DNA of 60,557 nucleotides from Endozoicomonas acroporae (GCF_002864045.1 NZ_PJPV01000102.1:1-60557); one strand, 5' to 3'. Shown: positions 8,340-16,613, counted from the first letter of the stretch. The notes: generated by a model not told the origin, from the sequence alone. Numbers and translations are program-made.

Positions 8340-9446
8340 ATGAATGAAATCAATCAACTAATAAAAACTGACGGCAAATTCGACCTGCCAGATACTAAGA
8401 CAACAACCGAAATCCTTCCTGAAGGGGCATTCTGTAGCCATCGAGTGCGTACTGAAAAAGGGGGGCTTAATAAACTGAGCCAACCAGCAAATCAAGAGTG
8501 CAAATCACAGATTCCTGCACAGCCTCGTATTACTTATGGCAGTGTCAAGGAAGCTGATCAAAAGCTTGTAAATAGTCAGGCAGAAAAGCAAGCCAAAGAC
8601 GATACCCGGCACTCATATGAATTCAGCGTCAATGGCGACAAGCTTTCCAGTGAATCCGTAAAAATAGGAGAGCATTTTGCATCCGGATGTGCAGGAGCCG
8701 TTAGTACCGGGCAGTTCCTGATGCCTGAGAAAATTCTTGATGTCGCTATTAAAAAACGTAGTGTTTACCTGCCTGCACTGGAAAAATTGGCTGAGAAAGA
8801 ACTTGGAATTTTAGAGGTATTGAAAAACAAAGAACATCCCAATATTGTCAAATATTATGGCTCTTTCAAAGAAAACAATAACCTCAATATGGTCTTTGAA
8901 CTTGGAAAAGGCACATTAGAATCTTACATTAAGGAATCTCCTGAAAAAATTACACCGGAGTTTATTTTGGATCTTGCATTCCAGTTTTTGCAAGCAGCAG
9001 ATTTTCTAGTGGCGAACAAAGTTATTTATTATGATTTCAAGCCAGCAAATATTTTGTTTGATGACGATTCTCAAACAGCCAGGCTTATTGATTTTGATAA
9101 ATGTGAGTTGGCTGATAGTGCAGAGGATAAAAGACTGTATTCCGTGCTTACTTCTATGGGGCTTGAGCTGGCAAAGCTACAGTTGAGAATGGATTATAAG
9201 GAGGGAAGCAAGGAGTACAAAAAGATAGCATCCAGTTTTAACATTATCTCAATGTTCTCTCCCCCTTCGGCTGATGGAGTTGGAGAGTTTAATTCAAATA
9301 AGGAATTATGGTCAGAGAATTTACCTTTGCCTACTAGAGAATTAATATTTAGTTTCCTTGTTAAGGATACTTCTTTCTCTAAAAAATTAATTGCAGGCAG
9401 ATCAGCGATCAAAGATGCTCCGGTTTCTGAATCGAGTGACACCTGA
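8340..9446 (+). CDS. Eukaryote-like protein kinase, atypical catalytic loop
   Basis: The 368-aa protein has a ~100-residue low-complexity N-terminus and then a Ser/Thr kinase-like fold: glycine-rich loop IGEHFASGCAGAV (109-121), VAIKK with the ATP-binding lysine K138, helix C glutamate E154, catalytic loop VIYYDFKPANIL (D232, K234, N237) and metal-binding LIDFDK (D251). The usual HRD is YYD and the usual DFG is DFD, but the catalytic Asp, Lys and Asn are kept, so activity is plausible. No signal peptide or membrane segment is visible. It is AT-rich compared with hsdM and lies at the edge of an island. A role as a host-directed effector or in RM-linked defence is inference only. Confidence 0.8.
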   Translation: MNEINQLIKTDGKFDLPDTKTTTEILPEGAFCSHRVRTEKGGLNKLSQPANQECKSQIPAQPRITYGSVKEADQKLVNSQAEKQAKDDTRHSYEFSVNGDKLSSESVKIGEHFASGCAGAVSTGQFLMPEKILDVAIKKRSVYLPALEKLAEKELGILEVLKNKEHPNIVKYYGSFKENNNLNMVFELGKGTLESYIKESPEKITPEFILDLAFQFLQAADFLVANKVIYYDFKPANILFDDDSQTARLIDFDKCELADSAEDKRLYSVLTSMGLELAKLQLRMDYKEGSKEYKKIASSFNIISMFSPPSADGVGEFNSNKELWSENLPLPTRELIFSFLVKDTSFSKKLIAGRSAIKDAPVSESSDT

Positions 9447-9556
9447 GGCAACCCTCGTTCTCGGGAGCTCATTGTCCTTCTCTCCTCCCGGTCCACCACC
9501 ATGTGTATTGGAGTACTACCAATTGGTATTACGCGCCATACTCGGCGCAAACGAAA

Positions 9557-9580
9557 ATGCCCCGTGAAAACACGGGGCCA
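9557..9580 (-). terminator. Rho-independent terminator of the ancestral tRNA-Ser
   Basis: The perfect 8-bp hairpin gccccgtg-aaaa-cacggggc (9559-9578), read on the minus strand, is followed by atttt. It lies 14 bp downstream of the 3' end of the tRNA-Ser fragment at 9593-9652. The intact tRNA-Ser at 16386 has no hairpin in its downstream flank, so this terminator was probably separated from its tRNA by island insertion. Confidence 0.75.
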
Positions 9581-9592
9581 TAATCGTCAATT

Positions 9593-9652
9593 TGGCGGAG
9601 GGACAGGGATTCGAACCCTGGGTGGGCTATTAACCCACGCCGGTTTTCAAGA
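9593..9652 (-). other. tRNA-Ser 3'-fragment: attachment-site duplicate of an island
   Basis: These 60 bases are identical to 16386-16445, the 3' part (CCA end to anticodon loop) of the tRNA-Ser gene at 16386-16476, including its particular variable arm. They do not match the variable arm of the second tRNA-Ser at 16523. Identity stops just past the anticodon loop, a common crossover position for tyrosine integrases. The fragment lacks the 5' half and cannot make a tRNA. It marks the left end of a 6.8-kb insert in this tRNA gene. Confidence 0.85.
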
Positions 9653-9934
9653 GCGAGCTGTCGTATTTCAATTGATTTATAACAGCTTTATTAGCCAAGG
9701 GTGAAACCAAACCGGTTTTATTCAGTTGGAAGCTCTGGCGTACTTTTGATAACCAGATGTTAACCCTTTCACTCAGGGATGAGTGATTTGGATTCGCTGT
9801 ACGACCCTTCTTGCATGAGGGTTTCCTCTAACAGGGCAGAAGCTATACCATAGTCCTGTCATATCAATTTTCGTCTGCATCATACGCCAGAAGCTCTTTT
9901 TTGATAGGGATTTAGGTTCTACAGGGAACAGTGT

Positions 9935-10531
9935 ATGGGAGGTTATAACAGCGGTAGAAAAGCCAGCGGTGAAAAAAATATCGAGGATTACTATACCCTG
10001 GATATATGCTGGCTTTACCGAAATGGATTACTGGAACCCGGAAGAAAAACAGTGATCCGGTTTGGCAAGTCATTCGCCATCAGGATGAAATACAAGACCA
10101 GATTCTGGGGCTGGGAGCAGTGTCTGCATGTTGAGTATCCTGTCTGGAATGATGCCGGGAAAATTGAGACCAGGGAGCAGGTGATCGGTTTTGAATGGGG
10201 CAGTACGCTCAAAGGCAAAACCCGCAGACCCTACTTCTATTGTCCTATGCTGGAAATTCGCGCTGGTAAACTATTGATGGGTAGAAATGGATTTGCCCAC
10301 CGGCGCTGGTATGGTCCCCTTTACCATAGTCAGACACTTGGCCATTTCGACCGATCCATAAAGTCATGCCGGGCGATGAAAGAGAAACTTGCCAATACTG
10401 GCAGTGAGCTTGCTACAGACCCGCCCTATAAGCCTAAAGGAATGCATGAGGGGACTTATCAAAAGTGCCTTGAGAAGCACAGAAGATTAGCCCTACCTGC
10501 TGTTGTCCGTATGGGGATGTGGTGTCTTTAG
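9935..10531 (+). CDS. MGGYNSGR-type hypothetical protein of mobile elements
   Basis: The 198-aa protein opens with MGGYNSGRKASGEKNIEDYY and contains RRPYFYCP and RRWYGPLYHSQ. This matches the outline of a small-protein family common in mobile DNA of proteobacteria, which begins MGG(T/Y)NSGR and usually has a cysteine-rich zinc-binding C-terminal segment. Several expected cysteines are replaced here (FAHRRWYGPLY instead of the usual C-x-x-C before the LxYxSQ motif), so metal binding may be lost. Function is unknown; I base the family on sequence resemblance recalled from such elements. The start is preceded by a weak aggga-like ribosome site. Confidence 0.65.
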   Translation: MGGYNSGRKASGEKNIEDYYTLDICWLYRNGLLEPGRKTVIRFGKSFAIRMKYKTRFWGWEQCLHVEYPVWNDAGKIETREQVIGFEWGSTLKGKTRRPYFYCPMLEIRAGKLLMGRNGFAHRRWYGPLYHSQTLGHFDRSIKSCRAMKEKLANTGSELATDPPYKPKGMHEGTYQKCLEKHRRLALPAVVRMGMWCL

Positions 10532-10738
10532 ATGCAGAGAATCACAATATTGTCCCTCTGGTAGTTCTGATTTTTCAGCTTTCCCCACCAAATGGACATT
10601 ATTATTGACTTTAGAGAAATGATAGGTCGATTGAGTACAGCAATCTATTTCGGTCAGCCCTGCACCAGTCTTTCTGATAATAACTTCACCATTATCGCGT
10701 AGGTATTCACCTGGCTCTTCACCAATTATCATGACCAT
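10493..10738 (-). CDS. Small hypothetical protein
   Basis: An 81-codon ORF (MVMIIGEEPGEYLRDNGEVI...) is preceded by aaggg about 10 bases before the ATG. It overlaps the 3' end of the convergent gene at 9935-10531 by 39 bases. Nothing in it is recognised. It could be a spurious ORF, though the intergenic space would otherwise be empty. Confidence 0.3.
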   Translation of the reverse strand: MVMIIGEEPGEYLRDNGEVIIRKTGAGLTEIDCCTQSTYHFSKVNNNVHLVGKAEKSELPEGQYCDSLHLKTPHPHTDNSR

Positions 10739-10807
10739 AATGTTTTCCCTTGGGTAGATGATCCCAATGTACTGGGACAGTATATCTAGTTTCAGGTTTA
10801 GAGTTTT

Positions 10808-11123
10808 TCACAAAAGGTTATAGAGTGTTTGTCTACAAATGCAGAACTCCTCAGCCAGCGCCTTTTTCTGTTCACCTGCAGCCACACGGCGAACCAGCTC
10901 TTTCACCTGTTCAGATGTGAGCTTGGGTTTTGCGCCAATCCGCTTGCCCTGATTTCTGGCTGCTGCAATCCCTTCCCGCTGCCGCTCCCGGATCATGCTC
11001 CGCTCGAACTCGGCAAAAGCGCCCATCATTTGAAACGGCATCCAGCTCAATACCATCAAGCTGGCGGCTGGTGTTCTGGTCAATGCTGCTAACCCAGATG
11101 TATCCGACGTTCTGGCCTTTCAC
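10808..11123 (-). pseudogene. Serine resolvase/invertase (Tn3 TnpR type), internally deleted
   Basis: A GTG start at 11123 with ribosome site aaggaag opens a protein beginning MKGQNVGYIWVSSIDQNTSR, the N-terminus of Tn3-type resolvases (usually YxRVSTxDQN). After ~28 codons the frame is lost. A second frame continues with the C-terminal resolvase sequence MMGAFAEFERSMIRERQREG and the DNA-binding helix-turn-helix (LAEEFCICRQTLYNLL). The ~70 residues between, holding most of the catalytic domain, are deleted, and the arginine two residues before the catalytic serine is a tryptophan. The gene is inactive. Confidence 0.85.
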
Positions 11124-11395
11124 GTTACTGCTTCCTTTTACATCTTTTTTGAGTAAAGGAAAAACCAGACCTTGATTTACACCCTGTCCAATTGACCGAT
11201 ATCGAGTTTGTTAGACACGGCAGATCAACCACTTGCCAGTCATCAGAAACGTGTCCAGCAAGTACACTCTGTTGGACACAGCCTTTTGATCGACAACATT
11301 GATCAAGCCACTGCTTTTCCTGTCGATTGACTTGTCATCCTATACATGATGATGTTTACTTACGCCCGCAAACGTTAGAAGAACAAGGAGGGGGG

Positions 11396-12091
11396 ATGTC
11401 GTTGTTGATTGGTGTCGGGCTCTACCATGTTACCGAGGCTTCGATCCTGACTGGAATTCCCACAAGGACGATTCGCGGTTGGATGCGGGGTTATGAATCA
11501 GGTAGCCGGAAAAAGCAGCCCCCCTTATGGCACTCTGAGGTCAATGCTGACTGTACGGATACCATCAGCTTTCAGGATTTGCTCGAAATACGATTTGTTA
11601 ATGCTTTCCGACGTTACGGTGTTTCTCTGCCAGCGATTCGTGAGGCCGCAGAGCATGCCAGAGAATTTTTTCACCAACCCTATCCATTCACTTGCAGGCG
11701 TTTCCAGACGGATGGCAGGAGTATCTTTGCTGAAGTGAAAGCGGTTGCGGGCGATGACGGTCTGGTCGATCTGGTCAAAAAGCAGAATGTTTTTAACAGG
11801 GTGATAAAGCCTTCGCTGTATACCGGTATTGAATACGACAGTGGCGAAAATAATGCGCTTCGCTGGTTCCCCGTGCTGAATAGCAAGAAGATTGTGCTTG
11901 ATCCTGAACGATCTTTTGGCAAACCTGTAATCACTGAAGCAGGTATTGGTACCGAAGTGATTTATCACAGTTGGCTGGCAGAAGGTGAGAATGCCCGTAT
12001 GGTGGCAAGTCTCTATGAAATTGATGTTTCGGCAGTTAATGCCGCCGTTCAGTTTGAGCAAAGGATTGCCGCCGGTGAAGTACCTCATTGA
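11396..12091 (+). CDS. VapB45-like antitoxin (HTH plus DUF433)
   Basis: The start at 11396 is chosen because aaggaggggggATG provides a strong ribosome site; the longer ORF from 11327 has none. The 231-aa product has an N-terminal MerR/HTH-like domain (YHVTEASILTGIPTRTIRGW) and a C-terminal DUF433 domain (KKIVLDPERSFGKPVITEAG...AASLYEID-like region). This is the layout of VapB45-like antitoxins, which pair with PIN-like toxins. The toxin start codon lies inside its last codons, so the two are translationally coupled. Confidence 0.75.
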   Translation: MSLLIGVGLYHVTEASILTGIPTRTIRGWMRGYESGSRKKQPPLWHSEVNADCTDTISFQDLLEIRFVNAFRRYGVSLPAIREAAEHAREFFHQPYPFTCRRFQTDGRSIFAEVKAVAGDDGLVDLVKKQNVFNRVIKPSLYTGIEYDSGENNALRWFPVLNSKKIVLDPERSFGKPVITEAGIGTEVIYHSWLAEGENARMVASLYEIDVSAVNAAVQFEQRIAAGEVPH

Positions 12092-12485
12092 CAACAATCT
12101 TCCTCCCAAACTGGCCCATGCTCTGCGCGAGCTCTGCTCCTATGACAACAGCATAGAAGTCTTCGCCTTGAGCGATAAATTCCAGTCGTCTATCAAAGAT
12201 ATTGACTGGATCACTGAGCTGACTAAAGACAGCGGATGGGTCGTCATATCGCAGGATCGTTTTAAAAAAGGGGATGCAGAAAAAGAGGCACTGCGTCGGA
12301 GTGGGCTTACCGTTTTTTTCCTGGCGAAGCAGTGGTCACAAGAACAGTATTGGAGTAAAGCGCATAACCTGGTCCGCTGGTGGCCGTCTATCATGGAGCA
12401 GGCTGAACGGATGACGGGTGGTTCTGCCTTTAAGGTTAAATGGAGCCATGGCTCGAAGGCGAAGTTTGAGCAGGTAAAACTGTGA
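12075..12485 (+). CDS. VapC45-like PIN-like toxin
   Basis: Starting at GTG 12075, overlapping the antitoxin by 17 bp, the 136-aa product begins VKYLIDNNLPPKLAHALREL. It contains WVVISQDRFKK, GLTVFFLAKQWS and LVRWWPSIMEQ, the order of motifs in DUF5615/VapC45-like PIN-like ribonuclease toxins; the acidic residues D6 and the D of SQDR are candidate metal ligands. The gene pair sits inside the tRNA island and could stabilise it. The start could not be an ATG, because the first downstream ATG would remove the conserved N-terminal strand. Confidence 0.75.
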   Translation: MKYLIDNNLPPKLAHALRELCSYDNSIEVFALSDKFQSSIKDIDWITELTKDSGWVVISQDRFKKGDAEKEALRRSGLTVFFLAKQWSQEQYWSKAHNLVRWWPSIMEQAERMTGGSAFKVKWSHGSKAKFEQVKL

Positions 12486-12584
12486 TAGGAAGCGAGCCCC
12501 CGATTCAAAGGCTGGTCCATATTGCCTAATAGAAGATCTTGGTAAATAAACGGGTAGAATTACCATCCGAATGGGTGAGGTAGT

Positions 12585-13151
12585 TCAGTCCAAGCGGCGC
12601 ATCAGCAAAATCAGTAATGCCCGGCTGCCGGTGACGAATGTCTCCTTGCAAGGCTGGTTCACTTGCTTCAGTCGCTCCCGAATCCAGCGGGTCCGCTGGC
12701 GGATTAACTGCCGCTGTTCGGCTTCGGGAATGGCTCTGCCCCGCAACAACACCGGCCGACCGCGCTCAACGGTGATGTAGTGCCGCTTCAGCCCCGGTTC
12801 GGCCTGAAAAATCCACTCGATGGTGGTTGTCCCGTAAGCAAGCTGGATATTACTGCCATGAATCGACGACGCCCAGGCGTTCTGGTTCGCTTCCAACAGG
12901 TTCTCCTGCCAGAATTTGCGCAGCTCCCGCAGGACGGTGGCGGTGGGACTGTTACCGCTCTCTTTTTGCAGTGTTGCCAGCCACGGGTTGAGGCGCAGCA
13001 ACTGTTCAGCCAGCACATCCTCCAGAATGGGTGCCATATGGCGGTGCGCCTGCTGGCGGCCCACCTCGGCACCGCTGAGATGGGTGTAACCGAGTTTGAC
13101 CAGCCAGGCGATGGCGGGTTTTTCTACGCCTTCCAGTTCCGGGTTATCCAT
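12585..13151 (-). pseudogene. Deletion fusion HsdR(1-104)::YgjP(5-77)::DarG fragment
   Basis: This 188-codon ORF is an in-frame collapse of three genes that are separate in copy A. Residues 1-104 equal the N-terminus of HsdR (MDNPELEGVEKPAIAWLVKL...NIQL). The next ~73 equal YgjP residues 5-77 (AYGTTTIEWIF...FVTGSR). The end, ALLILLM, is the darG-like fragment. The second junction falls at a CCGG shared by both parents, pointing to microhomology-mediated deletion. Nuclease and motor domains are gone, so it cannot restrict DNA. It starts 2 bp after the hsdS stop, so it would be translated if the operon is transcribed. Confidence 0.85.
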
Positions 13152-13153
13152 GA

Positions 13154-14431
13154 TTAGTTATCCTGAGGGTCGGGCTGAACGCGTATCTGGCCGGTCAGGA
13201 GCTTTTGCATCAGGCCTTTTTTTAGTTGCTGGGTTTGGGTTTTTTGGGTTTGCAGGTGACCCAGTTTGCGGTCAACTGTTGAGAGGATGCGGGCGATTTC
13301 ATTTTGCTCCGCAATTTCGATCGGATGGGCTATTTTCAACTTCTTGAAGTAGGGCAGTCCAATTGTTTTGATCGTAGAACCAATCGCAATACGTTCAAAT
13401 TCCGGTTTCATTAATTGCAGCAGGTAGTAAAGGAACCAGTTGTTCAACTTGCCTTTTTGTTCGCAACTCCAAGCGATAAAGTGTTGACTGACTGCCATAT
13501 CCTCACCCATTAACGCACTTTTGCCGATGCCTGCATCCCGTGACATAACCACAGTTCCTTTTGGGTGAAGAACCGCCGAGGAATTATCTATCCCCAGATA
13601 TGAGATTTCTTTGTCTGTTGTGGAAATGATACCTTTGTCCAGTCGAGAAGAGTCAGCTAGAGATATCCATTTTATTCCACCATTCCAATATTCCGGATGT
13701 TGCTTATCTGGCGTGTGGCCGCTGCCTCGGGTCACGAGTTCATCAAGTTTGGTAACAGCCCAACCCGTCGGAATCCTCCCCAGTTCTGACTCCTGAAACT
13801 CGGTATGCGGCTGCCACCGGCCATCAATATCCTGGGTGCCGACACCCTGGGTAAACAGCTTCTGCATCAACCCCTTTTTCAGGGTTTGGGTGGTGGTGAT
13901 CTGCTGGTCGATCAGGGCCAGCTTGCTATCGACGGACGACAGGATGCGGGCGATTTTTTTCTGTTCGGGGAGTGGGGGAAGGTAAATTTCAAGCTGTTGT
14001 AAATCGGAGGTTTCCAACTTGCCAGCACCTATCCCAGTTCCTGTCACCATGTTTAGTAATTGATGTTCATGAGCTAAAAACCAGTTCAAGAGAAACTCAG
14101 GGGTAATGAACGGCATGATAGGCTCAATGCACTTAACGTCTTGGTTAAATGCAACTTGTTGAGTCGTAATGCCCACTGGAATCCTATTCCATAGCGTACT
14201 ACCACGCACAAGAAGCAAGAGAGTGTTAGGCTCCGCCATTTTTGCAACACAGGCAGCTTGATCTGTTATTTTGAGTTCAGAGTCTGAGTAATACATTCCT
14301 CGCATTGAGGCCGCTGAAATCCAGGGAATGCTGCCATTCCAATATTCAGGTTTGTTTTTTGATGGGGTTCCACCTGAACTCCATCTTGTTATTGTTGAAA
14401 TAGGTTTGACTACCCAGTCTTCAGGCACCAT
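13154..14431 (-). CDS. hsdS: Type I RM specificity subunit (HsdS), locus B
   Basis: The 425-aa protein has the same conserved central and C-terminal blocks as the locus A HsdS (PEQKKIARILSSVDSKLALI; LLTGQIRVQPDPQDN), but both target recognition domains are different. It begins VPEDWVVKPISTITRWSSGG, and the second domain begins RIPTGWAVTKLDELVTRG. It should therefore read another bipartite site. It overlaps hsdM by 11 bp. No hsdR follows, only a fusion remnant, so restriction would need HsdR from locus A; alone, the pair would act as a modification enzyme. Confidence 0.95.
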   Translation of the reverse strand: MVPEDWVVKPISTITRWSSGGTPSKNKPEYWNGSIPWISAASMRGMYYSDSELKITDQAACVAKMAEPNTLLLLVRGSTLWNRIPVGITTQQVAFNQDVKCIEPIMPFITPEFLLNWFLAHEHQLLNMVTGTGIGAGKLETSDLQQLEIYLPPLPEQKKIARILSSVDSKLALIDQQITTTQTLKKGLMQKLFTQGVGTQDIDGRWQPHTEFQESELGRIPTGWAVTKLDELVTRGSGHTPDKQHPEYWNGGIKWISLADSSRLDKGIISTTDKEISYLGIDNSSAVLHPKGTVVMSRDAGIGKSALMGEDMAVSQHFIAWSCEQKGKLNNWFLYYLLQLMKPEFERIAIGSTIKTIGLPYFKKLKIAHPIEIAEQNEIARILSTVDRKLGHLQTQKTQTQQLKKGLMQKLLTGQIRVQPDPQDN

Positions 14432-16022
14432 ATCCTAACTCCTTTAAATACCCATCCAACTGTTCATCCACCTCTGCCAACTGCCCACTGATAACTGCCA
14501 ACTGCCCAAGCACCCCAACAATATCCACCGGCACTTCTGCTTCCGAAGTATCGATATACCGCGCAATATTCAGGTTGTAATCATTACCAGCAATCTCACC
14601 CATCGGCACCAGACGACAATATTTCTCTTCCTCCACACCATTATGAAAAGCCGCACTGTGCGCCTCATGAATACGGTCAATATCCTGCACCCGCAAACTG
14701 TTCTGGTTCTTGCCCTCGGCAAACTCACCGCTGGCATCAATAAAGATCACTTTATCCTTAAGGTTGGCGGGCTTCTGCTTATTGATAACCAACACGCAGG
14801 CAGGAATGCCGGTGTTATAGAACAGCGCCTCCGGCAGGCCGATCACCGCCTCAATACGGTCACCGGGCTGCTCGCTGGTGCCTTTGAGCAGGCCCTGGCG
14901 AATCTTGCCCTCTTCACCGCCACGGAACAGTACGCCGTGGGGCAGTACCACCGCCATACGACCATCGTCTTTCAGGCTGGCCAGCATATGCTGGACAAAG
15001 GCCAGGTCGGCATAGCCACGGGGCGGGATGCCATAACCGAAGCGTCCGTAGCGGTCGTAGACCTCTTTCTTGTAGTTGGGGGCCACCTCTTTCTCTTTGC
15101 CGTCTTTGCCCACTTTGGTTTTCAGGTTGACTTCCAGCGGCGTCCACCACTGTTTGGCGGAAAACGGCGGGTTGGCAATCACCCGGTCGAATACACGTAC
15201 ACTGTCCTGTTCCAGGTGCAGCGGCTCCACCAGGGTATTACCCCGGCGCAGGTCGGCGTTCATATTGTGCAGGTAGAGGTTCAGCTTGCCGATGGCCCAG
15301 GTGCCCAGGTTGCGCTCCTGACCATAGAGCGCCACGTTCGGCCGACCCATAATCTGGCCGCCGGGCAGGTCGGCCACATGGTGGGCGCTCTCCACCAACA
15401 TACCGCCACTGCCAAAGGTGGGGTCGTACACCGTATGGCCGGGCTGCGGGTCCAGCAGACGTACCAGCAGTTGCACCACCGGCTTCGGGGTATAGAACTC
15501 GCCACCTTTTTTGCCCGCGTCGTCGGCAAACTGTTTGATCAGGTACTCGTAGGCATCGCCCAGCATATCGGCTTTGTACAGGTGCTGGTTGCCCAGGTTG
15601 TAGCGATTGAAATGGCGCAGCAGACGGGCCAGCAGGTCATCGCCCAGCTTGGCTTTATCACCAAACTGAATGGCAGTGAGCACACCTTCCAGGTAGCTGT
15701 TGCGGGCTTCAATATCACCAAAGGCTTCATCGATCACCTCCCCGATATTCTCGGTGCGCTCAATAATGTAATCCCAGCGGGCATTCAGCGGCACAAAGTA
15801 GTCACCGTCTTCTTCTTCAATCGCCATGGCCTCGGCCCGGGTGCAATCTTCATCGGCCATAATGGTGGCGACCCGTTCCTCAAAGACGTCGTTCAACCGC
15901 TTGAGAAAGATCAGGCCGAAGATGTAGTTCTTGAAGTCGGAGCTGTCGATGGAGCCGCGCATGATATTGGCGGACTCCCAGAGCCAGGATTCCAGGGTTT
16001 CGAGGGTGAGTGTTTGCGACAT
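14421..16022 (-). CDS. hsdM: Type I RM DNA methyltransferase subunit (HsdM), locus B
   Basis: The 533-aa protein is almost identical to the HsdM at 6270-7895, with the same SAM motif DPTFGSGGMLVE and catalytic NPPF. The few visible substitutions are scattered (for example DEDC for DEEC, WWTPLE for WWTTLE). The C-terminal tail differs (EQLDGYLKELGYGA). With near-identical M subunits, the two S subunits could be exchanged between complexes. The sequence in front of the ATG matches locus A. Confidence 0.95.
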   Translation of the reverse strand: MSQTLTLETLESWLWESANIMRGSIDSSDFKNYIFGLIFLKRLNDVFEERVATIMADEDCTRAEAMAIEEEDGDYFVPLNARWDYIIERTENIGEVIDEAFGDIEARNSYLEGVLTAIQFGDKAKLGDDLLARLLRHFNRYNLGNQHLYKADMLGDAYEYLIKQFADDAGKKGGEFYTPKPVVQLLVRLLDPQPGHTVYDPTFGSGGMLVESAHHVADLPGGQIMGRPNVALYGQERNLGTWAIGKLNLYLHNMNADLRRGNTLVEPLHLEQDSVRVFDRVIANPPFSAKQWWTPLEVNLKTKVGKDGKEKEVAPNYKKEVYDRYGRFGYGIPPRGYADLAFVQHMLASLKDDGRMAVVLPHGVLFRGGEEGKIRQGLLKGTSEQPGDRIEAVIGLPEALFYNTGIPACVLVINKQKPANLKDKVIFIDASGEFAEGKNQNSLRVQDIDRIHEAHSAAFHNGVEEEKYCRLVPMGEIAGNDYNLNIARYIDTSEAEVPVDIVGVLGQLAVISGQLAEVDEQLDGYLKELGYGA

Positions 16023-16207
16023 AAAAGGGTAACCGGTGGCGGGGCGGGCAAGCGGGGGTGTTGTTGACCTGGTGCTTCTGTCGGCCCATTAGCAGTAAAT
16101 GGTCGTTAGGTTACCGTAAAGAGGGGGTTAGTGATATACGTCAGTCCGGTTTTTGTCCCTGGTGGTGCAGACCAATAGATGGTAGCTGTACATTGTCCGA
16201 CAATAAG

Positions 16208-16328
16208 CAAAAAGCGTTGAACTACAAAGTCACAAAGGCACAAAGGAAGCCATTTTTTTTGCCGAGCGTAGCTCAGGCAAGTACGAAAGAAACTTTGTGT
16301 CTCTGTGTCTTTGTGGTTCAACGCTTTT
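16208..16328. repeat. Foldback repeat with CACAAAG motifs
   Basis: A 121-bp inverted repeat starts aaaaagcgttgaactacaaa and ends tttgtggttcaacgctttt. Its arms contain repeated cacaaag/ctttgtg words around an unpaired centre. It lies between hsdM of locus B and the island end. A similar palindrome with cacgaag words lies at 54570-54650. Confidence 0.75.
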
Positions 16329-16385
16329 CAGGGTCGATGGAAAGGTACAAAACTTAGCAATGAGGCAGGGGATTAATCAGAAAAG

Positions 16386-16476
16386 TGGCGGAGGGACAGG
16401 GATTCGAACCCTGGGTGGGCTATTAACCCACGCCGGTTTTCAAGACCGGTGCTTTCAACCGCTCAGCCATCCCTCC
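16386..16476 (-). tRNA. tRNA-Ser (anticodon TGA), island attachment site
   Basis: A 91-nt class II tRNA begins GGAGGGATGGCTGAGCGGTT on the minus strand. It has the anticodon stem-loop CGGTCTTGAAAACCG (anticodon TGA), a long variable arm, the TTCGAAT-type T loop and an encoded CCA. The acceptor stem GGAGGGA/TCCCTCC is complete. Its 3' half was supplied by the island, and the displaced original sits at 9593-9652. Confidence 0.95.
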
Positions 16477-16522
16477 AGGGATGATTTTTCTGTCACGAAG
16501 CATGAAGAAAAAAGTACTGATA

Positions 16523-16613
16523 TGGCGGAGGGACAGGGATTCGAACCCTGGAAGGGCTATTAACCCTCGCCGGTTTTCAAGACCGGTGCTTTCAACCGCT
16601 CAGCCATCCCTCC
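16523..16613 (-). tRNA. tRNA-Ser (anticodon TGA), second copy
   Basis: A second 91-nt tRNA-Ser lies 46 bp upstream of the first in the minus direction. It has the same acceptor stem and TGA anticodon but a different variable arm (GAGGG...CCCTTC rather than GTGGG...CCCACC). The two probably form one transcript. Confidence 0.95.

Larger units (their letters stand above)
12598..16138. repeat. RM locus duplication, copy B (deleted in hsdR-ygjP-darG)
   Basis: Direct-orientation partner of 785-8011. It keeps full hsdM, a full hsdS with different recognition domains, and about 570 bp in place of the ~4.2-kb darG-ygjP-hsdR part of copy A. The upstream hsdM sequence is conserved to about 16138. Confidence 0.9.
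9593..16445. mobile_element. Degenerate genomic island in tRNA-Ser carrying RM locus copy B
   Basis: The segment is bounded by a 60-bp direct repeat of tRNA-Ser sequence (9593-9652 and 16386-16445). It carries a MGGYNSGR-type protein, a resolvase remnant, a VapBC45-like pair and hsdMS copy B. No tyrosine integrase is present, so the island probably cannot excise unaided. Boundaries come from the repeat alone. Confidence 0.75.

Noticed and set aside
11180..11300. Possible resolvase res sites (tgtcc/ggaca words upstream of the resolvase remnant)
   Set aside because: The words are not arranged in the three-subsite spacing expected for Tn3 res sites, so I could not support it.
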